Shown: piece by piece, positions 18,503 through 27,997 of the stretch
Layout: each line of letters opens with the position of its first letter
How positions within the stretch are numbered: position 1 is the first letter of the stretch
Program-made: the position numbers and the translations under genes
Notes under the pieces: generated by a model
What the model was told of the DNA's origin: nothing
Seen by the model: the letters and a program-made list of their open reading frames with translations, nothing else
Databases searched by the model: none
NCBI RefSeq assembly: GCF_008087625.1
Contig: NZ_CP042997.1
Location: forward strand, 2,232,001-2,296,000
DNA from: Aquisphaera giovannonii
Lineage (GTDB): Bacteria > Planctomycetota > Planctomycetia > Isosphaerales > Isosphaeraceae
DNA: 64,000 nt
Direction: 5' to 3'

Positions 18503-19204
18503 GAGAAAAGGACGAGTTTACGCGATTTTCTTGGCGAGTTTGGCCGATCTAAAACAGTTTGTTATGGTTATTAATTTGCTATAATATGCAATATAGACTG
18601 TCTATTATGAAGAAATGGAGCGACTTCCGCCGTCGACCGGCCACCAGCTCGATCCGGGCGGTCGGAGTCGCGAGGTGGCGGAAGCTTCCACGAAGCATGG
18701 GACTGCGGGAGTACCCATGGCGTGAAGCCTCCGTCAATTCACGCGGTGGTCGGGGGGCGGGCACGCAGGAAAGACGCCAGGCGGCATGAGGGGGTCGACG
18801 GCCAAGACAGGCCCGGGGAAGCGTCGACTTGCCCTCGGCGATGGGCTATCCTGGCGAGGTCGCGACCGTCGTTGGGCCCGGCGACGACGGTCGCGGATCG
18901 GCCGAATATCCATGCGGCTCGTGGGGGAGTACTCCGTGACGTCTCGGAGCCCGGGTCCAAACTCCGGGAGGGAGAGGCCCAGATGAGCCGCGCGGGAGCT
19001 CGGCGGGGCCTCCCTTCCGAAGATAAGCGCGACGGGGAACGACAGGCTCGAAACCTCAAGAGCGTGCGGCCGGGGTGAAATCGCGGGGTGCAAGTTCACG
19101 CGGCCTCGCCCCGCGATCCCGCGATCGGCGTCACCGGACAGGCCGGATGGTCTCGCCGGCTCGAACGGACGGGGGGCCGCGGATCGATAGAGACCGAGGT
19201 CCTC
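18503..19204. other. Intergenic region between divergent units
   Basis: No convincing gene. The AT-rich part (18540-18620) has a candidate rightward promoter: TATAAT at 18580-18585 with TTTGTT (18558-18563) 16 bases upstream. Short open frames downstream of it are Arg/Gly-rich without ribosome-binding sites. The last part is the leader of the ASPIC/UnbV gene, with GAGG eight bases before its ATG. Confidence 0.5.
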
Positions 19205-22180
19205 ATGAGCCGACTCGCTCGTCGTCGGGAGTGGTCGTTCTTGCTCGGAGCCCTGGTCGTCGTCGGCCTCGGATACGGCGGATGGCGCATTGCGAGGGCG
19301 TATCGCAGGGAGGCGGCGCTGGCCGGCATCCGGAGGCACATCGAGCAGGGCAGGCACGGGCTGGCCGCGCAGGCCCTGGCCCAGGTCCTGGCTTCCGAAC
19401 CTGACCTGGACGAGGCGTCCTACCTCCTGGGCCTCTGCGAGAAGAACCGCAACCGGCCGGAGGCGGCGGACGCGGCGTGGGCCCGCGTCGCGCCCGGCTC
19501 CCGGTTCGCCTCGGCGGCGGTGACGGGCCGGGCCTCGATCCTGATCGATGGCGGCCGCCTGGCGGACGCCGAGGAGCTGCTCACCCGAGCGCTGGGCGAC
19601 CCGAAGATCGACGGCTTCGAGCCTCGCCGACTGCTCACGCCGCTCCTCTGGCAGGAGGGACGCGTCGCGGAGGCGCAGCGGCTGGTCGAGGCGAACTGGG
19701 AGTCGATGAAGGGGACGGGTCGGGAAGGCTCCCAGGAGGCGATCGAGCTGGCCCGGCTGCACATCGCCATGCGGGTCGGCACGGCCTCCGCGGACTCGGT
19801 CCGCAACTTCCTGGATCGGGCCGGGCGCCTGGCGCCGGACGACCCTCGAATCCAACTCGGGAGGGCCAACCTGGCGATCCGCCAGGGCGCCCTCGCCGAC
19901 GCCGCCCGCCTGCTGGAGGAGTGCCTGCGGCGATCTCCCGAGGATGTGCCGGCCTGGAGGTCCCGACTGGAGCTGGCGCGAGCGGCCGGGAAGCTGGAGG
20001 ACGTCCTCGCGGCCCTGGCTCATCTGCCGGCGGCCGACGCGGACGACGCTGAGCTGCACCGCCAGGCCGCCTGGATCGCGGCCCGCAGCGGAGACGGCGA
20101 GGTCGAGACGCGCCAGCTCGAATCGCTCGCGGAGGCCGATCCCGGCGACGTCTCGACGCTGGACCGCCTCGCCGAGCTGGCGATCCGCGAAGGCCGGCCG
20201 GCCCGTGCCGAGGAGCTCCGCCGGCGGAAGGCCGAGCTCGACCGCCTCAATGAGCAGTACAAGGAGCTCCTCCTCCGCGACCAGCCCGTCCGCGACGCCG
20301 CGAGGATGGCCGAACTGGCCGGGCGGCTCGGCCATCGGTTCGAGGCCCGCGTCTTCGCCAGCGTCGCGCTCGCGAGCGACCCGGATCGAGAGGACATGCG
20401 TGCCCTCCTGGCCCGCCCGGGGGGACGAGGCCGGGACGGCCAGGTCGCCGGGCCGACGCTGGCCGATGCGCTCCGCTCCGAGCTGGGCGAATCCGCCGCC
20501 GGGGCAGGGATGCCCCGGGCCTTGCCGGCCGCCCCAGACGCCGCGGCCGTGTTGCCCCGATTCGACGACGATGCCCCCCGGGCCGGCCTCGCCCACGTCT
20601 TCCGCAACGGCGAGTCCGCGGCCCATGCCCTGCCGGAGGTCTCCAGCGGCGGGGTGGGGCTGATCGACTTCGACGGCGACGGCTGGCTCGACGTCTATGC
20701 CGTTCAGGGGGGCACGTTCCCGCCCGCGAACCCGGCCGTCCGGGATTGGAAGGGCGTCGCCGGCGAAGCGCTCCCCTCGCGGGGGGACCGGCTCTTCCGG
20801 AACCGTCGGGACGGCACCTTCGAGGACGTGACCGAGTCCGCGGGCCTGCCGGCTGGGTCGCGGGGATATGGCCACGGCGTGGCGGTCGGTGACTACGACA
20901 ACGACGGGCATGCCGACCTGTTCGTCACCCGCTGGCGGTCGTATGCGCTCTATCGGAACCTCGGCAACGGGACGTTCGAGGACGCGACCGTCGCGGCCGG
21001 GCTGGGGGGGGATCGCGACTGGCCGACTTCCGCCGCGTTCGCCGACCTGGACAATGACGGGGACCTGGATCTGTACGTCTGCCACTACCTCCGATGGGAC
21101 GCCGATCATCCCCGCCTCTGCCAGAACGACGCACGCACCGCCTACACGAGCTGCGACCCGCTCGAATTCGATGCGCTGCCGGATCACGTCTTCCGCAACG
21201 ACGGGGGCCGATTCGCCGACGTGACCGTCGAGGCCGGCATCGTCGACCGCGACGGACGCGGCTTCGGGGTGGTCGCGGCCGACGTGGACGACGACGGCCG
21301 CGTGGACCTGTTCGTGGCCAACGACCGCTCGGCGAACTACCTGTTCCGCAACCTGGGAGGGTTCCGCTTCGAAGAGCAAGGGCTGGTCGCGGGGGTGGCC
21401 TGCAACGCCCACGGCAGCAATCAGGCCGGGATGGGGGTCGCCGCCGGAGACCTCGACGGGGACGGCAAGCTCGACCTCGCGGTCACCAACTTCCACGACG
21501 AGTCCACGACGCTCTTCCTGAACCTCGGGGGGGGCCTTTTCGTGGACCACACCGCGGCCATCGGCCTCGCCGCGCCGAGCCGGACTCGTCTCGGCTTCGG
21601 GATCGCCTTCCTCGACGCGAACAACGACGGAACGCTCGACCTCCTGACCGCCAACGGGCACGTGAACGACTACCGGCCGAAGGTCCCCTACGCGATGCGT
21701 GCGCAACTGCTGGTAGGCGGCCCGGGGGGCTGGCTGACGGACGTCACCGATCGGGTTGGGCCGCCGTTCCTCATCCCCCACCTCGGCCGTGGGCTGGCGA
21801 GCGGCGACGTGGACAACGACGGGCGCGTGGACGCCCTGCTCGTCGCCGCGAACGAGCCGCTGGTCTATCTCCACAATCGGACCGCCGGGGGCCATTTCCT
21901 GACGGTCGCCCTTGAGGGCACGAAGTCCGCCCGGGACGCCGTGGGGGCCAGGGTGGCCATCGAGGCGGCCGGCCTACGTCGGGTCTCGCAGCGGCTCGGC
22001 GGCGGCAGCTTCCTTTCGGCCGGCGATCCCCGGCTCCACTTCGGACTCGGCCCCGCGACCCGGGTCGACCGGATCGAGGTTCGCTGGCCTTCGGGGAAGG
22101 TGGACAATTTCCGGGACGTCGAGGCCGACAGGGCCTATCGGTTCCGCGAAGGTGAGGGACAACCGGCCCCGGGGCGCTGA
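19205..22180 (+). CDS. TPR - FG-GAP/VCBS - ASPIC/UnbV protein
   Basis: 991 aa from the ATG at 19205, chosen for its GAGG ribosome-binding site and immediate signal-anchor (residues ~10-27 hydrophobic); the frame extends 39 codons further without such signals. Residues ~35-420 are tetratricopeptide-like helices (for example GRLADAEELLTRAL). From ~480 come several FG-GAP/VCBS calcium-binding turns (DFDGDGWLDVY, DYDNDGHADLF, DLDNDGDLDLY, DVDNDGRVDALL) forming an integrin-like propeller. The last ~100 residues (GARVAIEAAGLRRVSQRLGGGSFLSAGDPRLHFGLG...VRWPSGK) are an ASPIC/UnbV domain. Such proteins are common in planctomycetes, membrane-anchored with the propeller outside. Ligand unknown. Confidence 0.9.
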   Translation: MSRLARRREWSFLLGALVVVGLGYGGWRIARAYRREAALAGIRRHIEQGRHGLAAQALAQVLASEPDLDEASYLLGLCEKNRNRPEAADAAWARVAPGSRFASAAVTGRASILIDGGRLADAEELLTRALGDPKIDGFEPRRLLTPLLWQEGRVAEAQRLVEANWESMKGTGREGSQEAIELARLHIAMRVGTASADSVRNFLDRAGRLAPDDPRIQLGRANLAIRQGALADAARLLEECLRRSPEDVPAWRSRLELARAAGKLEDVLAALAHLPAADADDAELHRQAAWIAARSGDGEVETRQLESLAEADPGDVSTLDRLAELAIREGRPARAEELRRRKAELDRLNEQYKELLLRDQPVRDAARMAELAGRLGHRFEARVFASVALASDPDREDMRALLARPGGRGRDGQVAGPTLADALRSELGESAAGAGMPRALPAAPDAAAVLPRFDDDAPRAGLAHVFRNGESAAHALPEVSSGGVGLIDFDGDGWLDVYAVQGGTFPPANPAVRDWKGVAGEALPSRGDRLFRNRRDGTFEDVTESAGLPAGSRGYGHGVAVGDYDNDGHADLFVTRWRSYALYRNLGNGTFEDATVAAGLGGDRDWPTSAAFADLDNDGDLDLYVCHYLRWDADHPRLCQNDARTAYTSCDPLEFDALPDHVFRNDGGRFADVTVEAGIVDRDGRGFGVVAADVDDDGRVDLFVANDRSANYLFRNLGGFRFEEQGLVAGVACNAHGSNQAGMGVAAGDLDGDGKLDLAVTNFHDESTTLFLNLGGGLFVDHTAAIGLAAPSRTRLGFGIAFLDANNDGTLDLLTANGHVNDYRPKVPYAMRAQLLVGGPGGWLTDVTDRVGPPFLIPHLGRGLASGDVDNDGRVDALLVAANEPLVYLHNRTAGGHFLTVALEGTKSARDAVGARVAIEAAGLRRVSQRLGGGSFLSAGDPRLHFGLGPATRVDRIEVRWPSGKVDNFRDVEADRAYRFREGEGQPAPGR

Positions 22181-22344
22181 TCGTCGGGGCCAGGCGGACG
22201 GCCCCTGGCACCGGCCCGCGAGACAACCTGCCCCCCGTATCTCGGTCTCCGGGCGCGGATCCGGATCTACTTGGGAGCGGCGAGACGGGGGGGCTTCGAG
22301 CCTCGTGCCTCGCAGGCATCGGTGACCATGCAGGAGCGTAGACG

Positions 22345-23478
22345 ATGAGCGTTGCCCCGGTCGACGGAAGCCCCCGCATCCCAGCCAGCCAGCCAGTCCG
22401 GACGCCGGATGCAATCGAGGCCGGGATGGCCCCGGAGACCTCCGTGACGTTCACGATCCCCATCCAGGTCTCGATCTCGCTGGGCACGCCGACGCTCGCG
22501 GCCGGCCCCGCGACCGCCCGGCCCGGGGTGGCGGGGCCCGCCGTCGGGCTCCGAGAAGGCCTCTTCGGGGCGCCCGCGCCGCCGCCGGTCGCGGATTCGA
22601 AGTTCGACGCGGACTCGCTCCTCGCGGACGACTTCGGCTGGAAGACCGCCCTGTCTCTCGCGCTGGCGAGCCGGCTCTCCTATGCGGAGCGGGCGGTGGT
22701 CGAGAGCACCGGGCTGAACGTGTACGGGATGGAGACGTGCGCGTTCTTCGAGGCCGACGACACCCAGTGCTTCCTCGCGACGTCCCCCGGGGCCGTGCTC
22801 CTGGCGTTCCGCGGCACCGAGCAGCTCGCCGACTGGCTCGCCAACCTGAACGTCATCTACACGACGAGGCCCTACGGCACGGTCCACCGCGGCTTCCTCG
22901 GGGCGTTCCAGGTCGTCGAGCCGCAGCTCCGAATCGCCCTGGGCGGATTCCGCGGCCGGAAGCTCCTCCTGACGGGCCACAGCCTCGGCGGCGCCCTCGC
23001 GATGATCGCCGCCGCCGAGTGGCAGGGCACATTCCCGATCGACCGGATCTACACCTACGGCCAGCCGGCCGTCGGGCGTTCGAGCTACGTGTCGTTCATG
23101 GAGTCGCATTACGACGGCAAGATCTTCCGGTTCGTCAACGACGACGACGTGGTCCCCCAGGTCCCGCCGACGTATCGCCACGTCGGCAAGCTGATCCACT
23201 TCGACGCGACGGGAAACCTCGAGGGGCTCGCGGGAGCGATCACCGAGCGCCCGTCCCCCCGCATGGTGGAGGCTGCGCCCTCGCCGGCCGATCCCCCGAT
23301 GCTGTCCCAGGCGGAGTTCGACCAGCTCCGCGCCAGCCTCCTCGTGCAGAAGGCCGCGGCGGCATCCCCGGGCCGGGAGTCGGTCGGTCAGCCGGGGCTG
23401 GAGGGATTCTTCCCCAGCGTGAGCGACCACGGGATCGATCGCTACATCGCCAAGATCTTCGCGCAGGCCGGGGGCTGA
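22345..23478 (+). CDS. Class 3 lipase-family alpha/beta hydrolase
   Basis: 377 aa; AGGAG eight bases before the ATG. After an Ala/Pro-rich N-terminus without a clear signal peptide, the fold starts near residue 90. AFRGTEQLADWLANL (~154-168) is the class 3 lipase oxyanion region, GHSLGGA places the nucleophile at S213, FVNDDDVVPQVP gives the catalytic Asp near 267-268, and H279 or H285 completes the triad. Residues 300-377 are a helical tail. It probably hydrolyses acyl-glycerols or other esters. Rightward, 164 bases after the ASPIC/UnbV gene, convergent with the pseudouridine synthase gene. Confidence 0.88.
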   Translation: MSVAPVDGSPRIPASQPVRTPDAIEAGMAPETSVTFTIPIQVSISLGTPTLAAGPATARPGVAGPAVGLREGLFGAPAPPPVADSKFDADSLLADDFGWKTALSLALASRLSYAERAVVESTGLNVYGMETCAFFEADDTQCFLATSPGAVLLAFRGTEQLADWLANLNVIYTTRPYGTVHRGFLGAFQVVEPQLRIALGGFRGRKLLLTGHSLGGALAMIAAAEWQGTFPIDRIYTYGQPAVGRSSYVSFMESHYDGKIFRFVNDDDVVPQVPPTYRHVGKLIHFDATGNLEGLAGAITERPSPRMVEAAPSPADPPMLSQAEFDQLRASLLVQKAAAASPGRESVGQPGLEGFFPSVSDHGIDRYIAKIFAQAGG

Positions 23479-23554
23479 TGCCCTGCGGCGTCCGAACGAG
23501 CGCCGTCCTTTCGAGGCATGCCGCGGATGCGTGACTCCGCAGGCCCTAGGTAAC

Positions 23555-24583
23555 TCACCTGGATCGATACGCCTTCAGCGCCTCGATCGTCTTGGCCATG
23601 TCGAGGGGCAAGGGGGCGGCGAGTTCCAGGGGCAGGCCGGTGGCGGGGTGAGTGAAGCGGAGCGCCGCGGCGTGGAGGGCCTGGCGGTCGATGAGGATGC
23701 GGTCGAGGTCCTCGCCCGGGGCGGGTCGGGGGGCGGAGTCGTCGATGAGTTCGCGGACCGTCAGCGAGGCGCGGGAGGAGTAGGCCCGGTCGGCGACGAT
23801 CGGGTGGCCGACGTGGGCCAGGTGGACGCGGATCTGGTGGGTGCGGCCGGTCCTGGGCTTGCAGCGGACGAGCGCGTAGCCGCGGAATCGCTCGATGACC
23901 TCGTAGAAGGTCAACGCCGGCCGGCCGCCGTCCTGCTCGGGCCGGATCGCCATCTTCTCGCGGGTGATCGGGTGGAAGCCGATCGCCTTCTCGACGTAGT
24001 CGCTGTCCCGCTCCGGCTCGCCGTAGACGATCGCGAGGTATTCCTTGTGGACCTCCCGGTTCTCGAACTGGAGTCCGAGCCCCCGATGGGCCGCGTCGTC
24101 CTTCACGACGACGAGCAGGCCGGTGGTGTCGCGGTCGAGGCGGTGGACGATCCCCGGTCGGTCCTCGCCGGCTACGGTCGAGAGGTTGTCGTAATGGAAC
24201 TGGATCGCGTTGACGAGCGTCCCCCGCCAGTTCCCCCTCGCCGGGTGCGTGACCATGTTCGGCGGCTTGTTCACGACGGTGAGCCACCGGTCCTCGTACA
24301 CCACGTCGATCGGGATGTCCTCGGGGACGGGCGTGGTGTCGGGCAGCTCGGGGAGCCAGAGGCGGACCCTGTCCCCGGCGCGGACCTTGTAGCTGGCCTT
24401 CACCGCGCGGCCGTTCACCTGGACGGCCTCGGCCTCGATGATCCGCTGGATGACGCTCCGGGAGTAATCGGTGTAGCGGCTGGCGAGGTACGCGTCGATC
24501 CGCTTGCCGTCGGTCCGCGGGCGGACCTCGAACTCCTGGGGAGCTTCCGAGAGCGTCGACTCATCCGCCTCCGACTCGTCCAT
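23555..24583 (-). CDS. RluA/RluD-family pseudouridine synthase
   Basis: 342 aa. An N-terminal S4 RNA-binding domain (residues ~20-80, RIDAYLASRYTDYSRSVIQRII) is followed by the catalytic domain with HRLDRDTTGLL; D150 is the catalytic Asp that attacks the uridine. RTGRTHQIRVHLAHVGHPIVAD is the second family signature. It should convert uridines to pseudouridine in rRNA, probably 23S as in RluD; the exact sites cannot be read from sequence. Leftward, 22 bases downstream of the TPR membrane protein gene. Confidence 0.93.
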   Translation of the reverse strand: MDESEADESTLSEAPQEFEVRPRTDGKRIDAYLASRYTDYSRSVIQRIIEAEAVQVNGRAVKASYKVRAGDRVRLWLPELPDTTPVPEDIPIDVVYEDRWLTVVNKPPNMVTHPARGNWRGTLVNAIQFHYDNLSTVAGEDRPGIVHRLDRDTTGLLVVVKDDAAHRGLGLQFENREVHKEYLAIVYGEPERDSDYVEKAIGFHPITREKMAIRPEQDGGRPALTFYEVIERFRGYALVRCKPRTGRTHQIRVHLAHVGHPIVADRAYSSRASLTVRELIDDSAPRPAPGEDLDRILIDRQALHAAALRFTHPATGLPLELAAPLPLDMAKTIEALKAYRSR

Positions 24584-24605
24584 GGGAAGCCAGCCCGGCC
24601 CGTCG

Positions 24606-25607
24606 TCAGGGCTTGGGCTTCTCCAGGGGGAGCTGCGGCTTGGTCGGGTCCGGCGTGGTGACCGGCGGCGCGGTGTTGCCGGCCTTCGGCGTCGCCTTCA
24701 GGTCGATGGAGAACGGCGCGTCCGGGATGGCCTGGGCCGGGCCGGAGCCGGACTGCACCGCCGGCTTGCTGGTATCCGCCTTCTCGACCGGCTGGGGCGA
24801 CGGGGGCGGGACCAGCGGGGTGAACGGGAGGCTGCCGGTGCCGATGCCGGGGGACGCCTCGCCGCCCGGCGCCGGGACGATCGGGGGCAGGTCCAGGTTC
24901 TGGGTCCCCATGGGCGGGAGGTTCACCTTCGGCGGCGTGTACGCGTAGAGGTCCTTGTAGAAGGCGACCGTCTCGGGCTTCTGGAGCTCGGCGGCCAGCT
25001 CCTTGGCCTTGGCGGCCTCGGGCGTGTCGGGCCAGGTCTTGGCGACGAGCTCGTACTGCTCGATGGCCTTGGGCAGCTCGTTGCGGGCCTCGAGCGTCCG
25101 CGCCTTGCCGAAGGCGGCCGCCCTGGCCTGCGGCGAATCCTTGGGCGCCTCCTTGACGACGTCGTTGTAGTTGTCGAGGGCCTTCTTGAGGGTCGGCAGG
25201 GCGACGTCCCGGTTGTTGGGGAGGTCGGTCACGCCCTGGTCGAAGTAGTTGGACGCGGCCTCGAGTCGTGCCCAGAGTGCGGCCGGCGACTGGGGGAAAT
25301 CCTCGGCGAGCTTGACCTTGTCCGCGGGCGATTTGGCGGTCTCGAGCCTCGACCAGACCTCGGAGTTGGCGGCCGTGCCGGTGGACATCCACGTCGCGCC
25401 CAGGACGATGGCCAGGAGGCCGATCACGGCCGCGGCGATGGTCCCCCAGAACCTCGTCGGGTTCTCGAGGGCATGCTTCGTCCACCGCGCCAGGACCATC
25501 ATGTCCTCTTCGGAATGATGGATCTGGGTCGGCACCTCATGCTCAAACTGGTGCCGAACGGGAATGGTCTTGGGCGTCCCCGCCGCACGCGCCGGTTCGT
25601 TCTTCAT
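24606..25607 (-). CDS. Membrane-anchored TPR protein (YfgM-like)
   Basis: 333 aa from the ATG at 25607; a GTG three codons upstream (25616) is an alternative, because the AGCAGG sequence directly abuts the ATG. One transmembrane helix (residues ~57-80) separates a short cytoplasmic N-terminus from a periplasmic part with tetratricopeptide-like helices (~85-210), then a Pro-rich tail of ~120 residues. The layout resembles YfgM/BamD-like single-pass TPR proteins that help envelope protein biogenesis; this is inference. Shares a strand with the pseudouridine synthase gene and is probably its operon leader. Confidence 0.75.
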   Translation of the reverse strand: MKNEPARAAGTPKTIPVRHQFEHEVPTQIHHSEEDMMVLARWTKHALENPTRFWGTIAAAVIGLLAIVLGATWMSTGTAANSEVWSRLETAKSPADKVKLAEDFPQSPAALWARLEAASNYFDQGVTDLPNNRDVALPTLKKALDNYNDVVKEAPKDSPQARAAAFGKARTLEARNELPKAIEQYELVAKTWPDTPEAAKAKELAAELQKPETVAFYKDLYAYTPPKVNLPPMGTQNLDLPPIVPAPGGEASPGIGTGSLPFTPLVPPPSPQPVEKADTSKPAVQSGSGPAQAIPDAPFSIDLKATPKAGNTAPPVTTPDPTKPQLPLEKPKP

Positions 25608-25616
25608 CCTGCTCAC

Positions 25617-25988
25617 CCCACCCCGGCCGCCACGACCCCGCGCAACCGGGCCATCCCTCGAAGCTTAGATCAAAACAGGATCATACTGCCCGCACGCCGA
25701 CCCGGTCAAGCCGGGCGCCGAGCTGCGCAACCCGTCTCCGGGCGGTCAGGCGCCCGGCGTGAGGGGCCTCGCCTCGCAGGGGTTGGGGGTGAGCGATCAC
25801 CGGCCGTGATGCCGATCGGCAACGCGAGACGGTTCCCGTCCGTGGAAACAAGCCTAGATTAACTGGTGGGTTGTGTCGCCTCGAGCGTCGCCGTGACGCC
25901 TGCGGCTCTCGATCTGGGGTTGAGGAATGGCGGGCGGGACCCCAAGAATGTCGTGGGAGACGAACCGACCAGGAGGTGACAAACAAGC
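25617..25988. other. Divergent intergenic region
   Basis: 372 bases between the leftward TPR gene and rightward ferrochelatase gene. No gene seen. TAGATT near 25855 could be a -10 for the ferrochelatase, but no good -35 is present. A full AGGAGGTGA anti-Shine-Dalgarno match (25971-25979) lies nine bases before the ferrochelatase start. Confidence 0.5.
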
Positions 25989-27086
25989 ATGAATCGCGAA
26001 CTGTCCATGAGCGAACTTCGCGGGGCGAGCGGTCTTGCCGAGGACGTGAGCTACGATGCCATCCTGGTCGTCGGCTTCGGGGGTCCGGAGCGGGGCGAGG
26101 ACGTGATGCCGTTCCTCGAGAACGTAACCCGAGGGCGGAACGTGCCCCGCGAGCGGCTGGAGGAGGTTGCCAAGCATTACGACCACTTCGGCGGCAGGAG
26201 CCCGATCAACGACCACGTCCGCGACCTGATCGCGGCGCTCGGGCCCGAGCTGAAGCGGCACGGCGTGATGACCCCGGTGTACTGGGGGAATCGGAACTGG
26301 CATCCGTTCCTGGCCGACACCCTGAAGGAGATGGAAGCGGCCGGCGTGCGACGGGCCCTGGCCGTGGTCCTGGCGGCGTACAGCTCCTACTCGAGCTGCC
26401 GGCAGTATCGCGAGGACATCGAGCGGGCCCGCGAGGAGACCGGGGCGGGGGCGCCGGACGTCGACAAGGTGAGGGTCTTCTACAACCATCCCGAATTCGT
26501 CGCCGCGAATGCCGACCGTGTCCGCGAGGCGATGGCGAAGATCGAGGCGGCGGCGAGGCCGGCCTTCCATGTCACGTTCACGGCCCACAGCATCCCGGAG
26601 TCCATGGCGAGGACGTCCCGCTACGAGGCGCAGCTCCTGGAGACGTGCCGGCTCGTGGCCGAGGAGATCGGGGTGCCCCGCGAGGGCTGGAGCCTGGTCT
26701 ACCAGAGCCGGAGCGGCCGCCCGCAGGATCCCTGGCTCGGCCCGGACATCCTCGACCACCTGCGCGACCTGAAGGGGCGGGGCACGGCGGGGGTGATCGT
26801 GCACCCGATCGGCTTCCTGTCCGATCACATGGAGGTGCTCTACGACCTCGACGAGGAGGCGAGGCTGCTCTGCGAGGAGATCGGCCTGCCGATGGTCCGA
26901 TCGAGGACCGTGGGGACGCATCGCGGCTTCGTCCGGATGCTCCGCGAGCTCATCTGTGAGCGGCTCGCCGGCGCCCGGTCGGAGGAACGCCGGTCCCTCG
27001 GCCAGTTCGGGCCCAGCCACGACGTCTGCCCGCTCGACTGCTGCCTCCCGCCGCAGCGGCCCGCCCGCGCCCACGCCGCGACGTGA
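25989..27086 (+). CDS. hemH: Ferrochelatase, coproporphyrin-type (CpfC) likely
   Basis: 365 aa, with a textbook AGGAGGTGA site nine bases upstream. It inserts Fe2+ into coproporphyrin III or protoporphyrin IX for heme. Seen: YDAILVVGFGGPE, DVMPFLENVTRGR, HYDHFGGRSPIN and FTAHSIPESM with active-site H200. These strings match the actinobacterial coproporphyrin ferrochelatase type more than the enterobacterial HemH, so the coproheme route is inferred. The C-terminus has CPLDCC near residue 350, after the catalytic domain, possibly a metal or Fe-S site. Next gene is an unrelated receiver 156 bases downstream. Confidence 0.92.
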   Translation: MNRELSMSELRGASGLAEDVSYDAILVVGFGGPERGEDVMPFLENVTRGRNVPRERLEEVAKHYDHFGGRSPINDHVRDLIAALGPELKRHGVMTPVYWGNRNWHPFLADTLKEMEAAGVRRALAVVLAAYSSYSSCRQYREDIERAREETGAGAPDVDKVRVFYNHPEFVAANADRVREAMAKIEAAARPAFHVTFTAHSIPESMARTSRYEAQLLETCRLVAEEIGVPREGWSLVYQSRSGRPQDPWLGPDILDHLRDLKGRGTAGVIVHPIGFLSDHMEVLYDLDEEARLLCEEIGLPMVRSRTVGTHRGFVRMLRELICERLAGARSEERRSLGQFGPSHDVCPLDCCLPPQRPARAHAAT

Positions 27087-27242
27087 TCCTCCTTGGCGGC
27101 CCGAATTTCGGGTAAGATAGGGCCATCTACGCCTCGAATTCGGGAGGGCGAGTCACCCGCCAGGCTCCGGCATCAAGCGGGGCCCGGCGGGAGACTCGCC
27201 CTCGCAGATTCCACGTGCATCCGGCCGGGAGAGAGCAGCAAC

Positions 27243-27695
27243 ATGGCGGCGCGTCGCATCCTGCTGATCGAGGACAGCTCCACCATGCGGCGGATGCTGG
27301 ACATGATGCTCAAGCGCGAGGGTTTCGAGGTCCGGACGGCCGTGGATGGCGAAGACGGCCTGGCGAAGGCCAGGGAGGAGCCCCTGCCGGAACTCATCCT
27401 CACCGACCATGAGATGCCCGGCCTCGACGGCTCGGGCGTCTGCCGCGAGGTGAAGAAGGACGGCGTGCTGAAGGCCATCCCGATCATCATCATGACGACG
27501 CTGGGGGAGGTCGAGAAGGAAGCGGCTGCTCGCGAGGCCGGGGCCGACGACTACATCCAGAAGCCCAAGAGTCCCGACGAGGTCAAGGAAATGGTCGAGC
27601 GGATTCACAAGGCGTTGGAAGCCGCGGACTTGGTGGCGTCTGTGGCGGAGCGGAACCGGCAACTTGAGGCCAAGCATAAGAAGTTGATCGATTAA
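27243..27695 (+). CDS. Stand-alone CheY-like receiver with helical tail
   Basis: 150 aa from the ATG at 27243 (AGAGAG upstream); the frame's earlier start lacks homology. Receiver domain residues 1-125 with D11, phosphoacceptor D55 (LTDHEMP), T84/T85 and K106 (YIQKPKSP). The tail SVAERNRQLEAKHKKLID is the start of a coiled-coil linker that then stops. The downstream receiver-phosphatase has nearly the same receiver and linker but continues into a PP2C domain, so this gene looks like a duplicated, truncated copy. It may compete for phosphate or bind the same kinase (CheA lies downstream). Confidence 0.88.
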   Translation: MAARRILLIEDSSTMRRMLDMMLKREGFEVRTAVDGEDGLAKAREEPLPELILTDHEMPGLDGSGVCREVKKDGVLKAIPIIIMTTLGEVEKEAAAREAGADDYIQKPKSPDEVKEMVERIHKALEAADLVASVAERNRQLEAKHKKLID

Positions 27696-27773
27696 TCCAA
27701 AGGCCCACACGGACTCGGGCTGGGTCGTCGATCGAAGATCTCGGTGTAGGCCCGTTACGTCCTCGGGGCCGTC

Positions 27774-27791
27774 GGCTAGGCTTGTCTAGCC
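27774..27791 (+). terminator. Hairpin followed by AT-rich tail
   Basis: GGCTAG (27774-27779), loop GCTTGT, CTAGCC (27786-27791), then AATTTATT. Lies 79 bases after the receiver stop; a plausible rho-independent terminator. The remainder of the 302-base gap shows no gene. Confidence 0.4.
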
Positions 27792-27997
27792 AATTTATTC
27801 GTCGGCGTCGTATCATGATGCCTCAGCCAACTTGCGATGCCGGGGCGTTGACGAGCGGTATAGCGATTGCGGTTCGCTCGGGATGCGTCCGGAGGGGAAA
27901 ACCCGGTCCGTCTCGGGCCCTTCAGCCGCGTTGCGCATGCCCGGTCGACCGCCCCCATCCCGGGCATCGCATCCGAGAGTCCTGAGGAGATAGGGTC

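Noticed and set aside
18734-21895. A 1053-codon open frame antisense to the ASPIC/UnbV gene
   Set aside because: Same reason: the sense strand has TPR, FG-GAP and ASPIC motifs; the antisense product has no recognisable domain.
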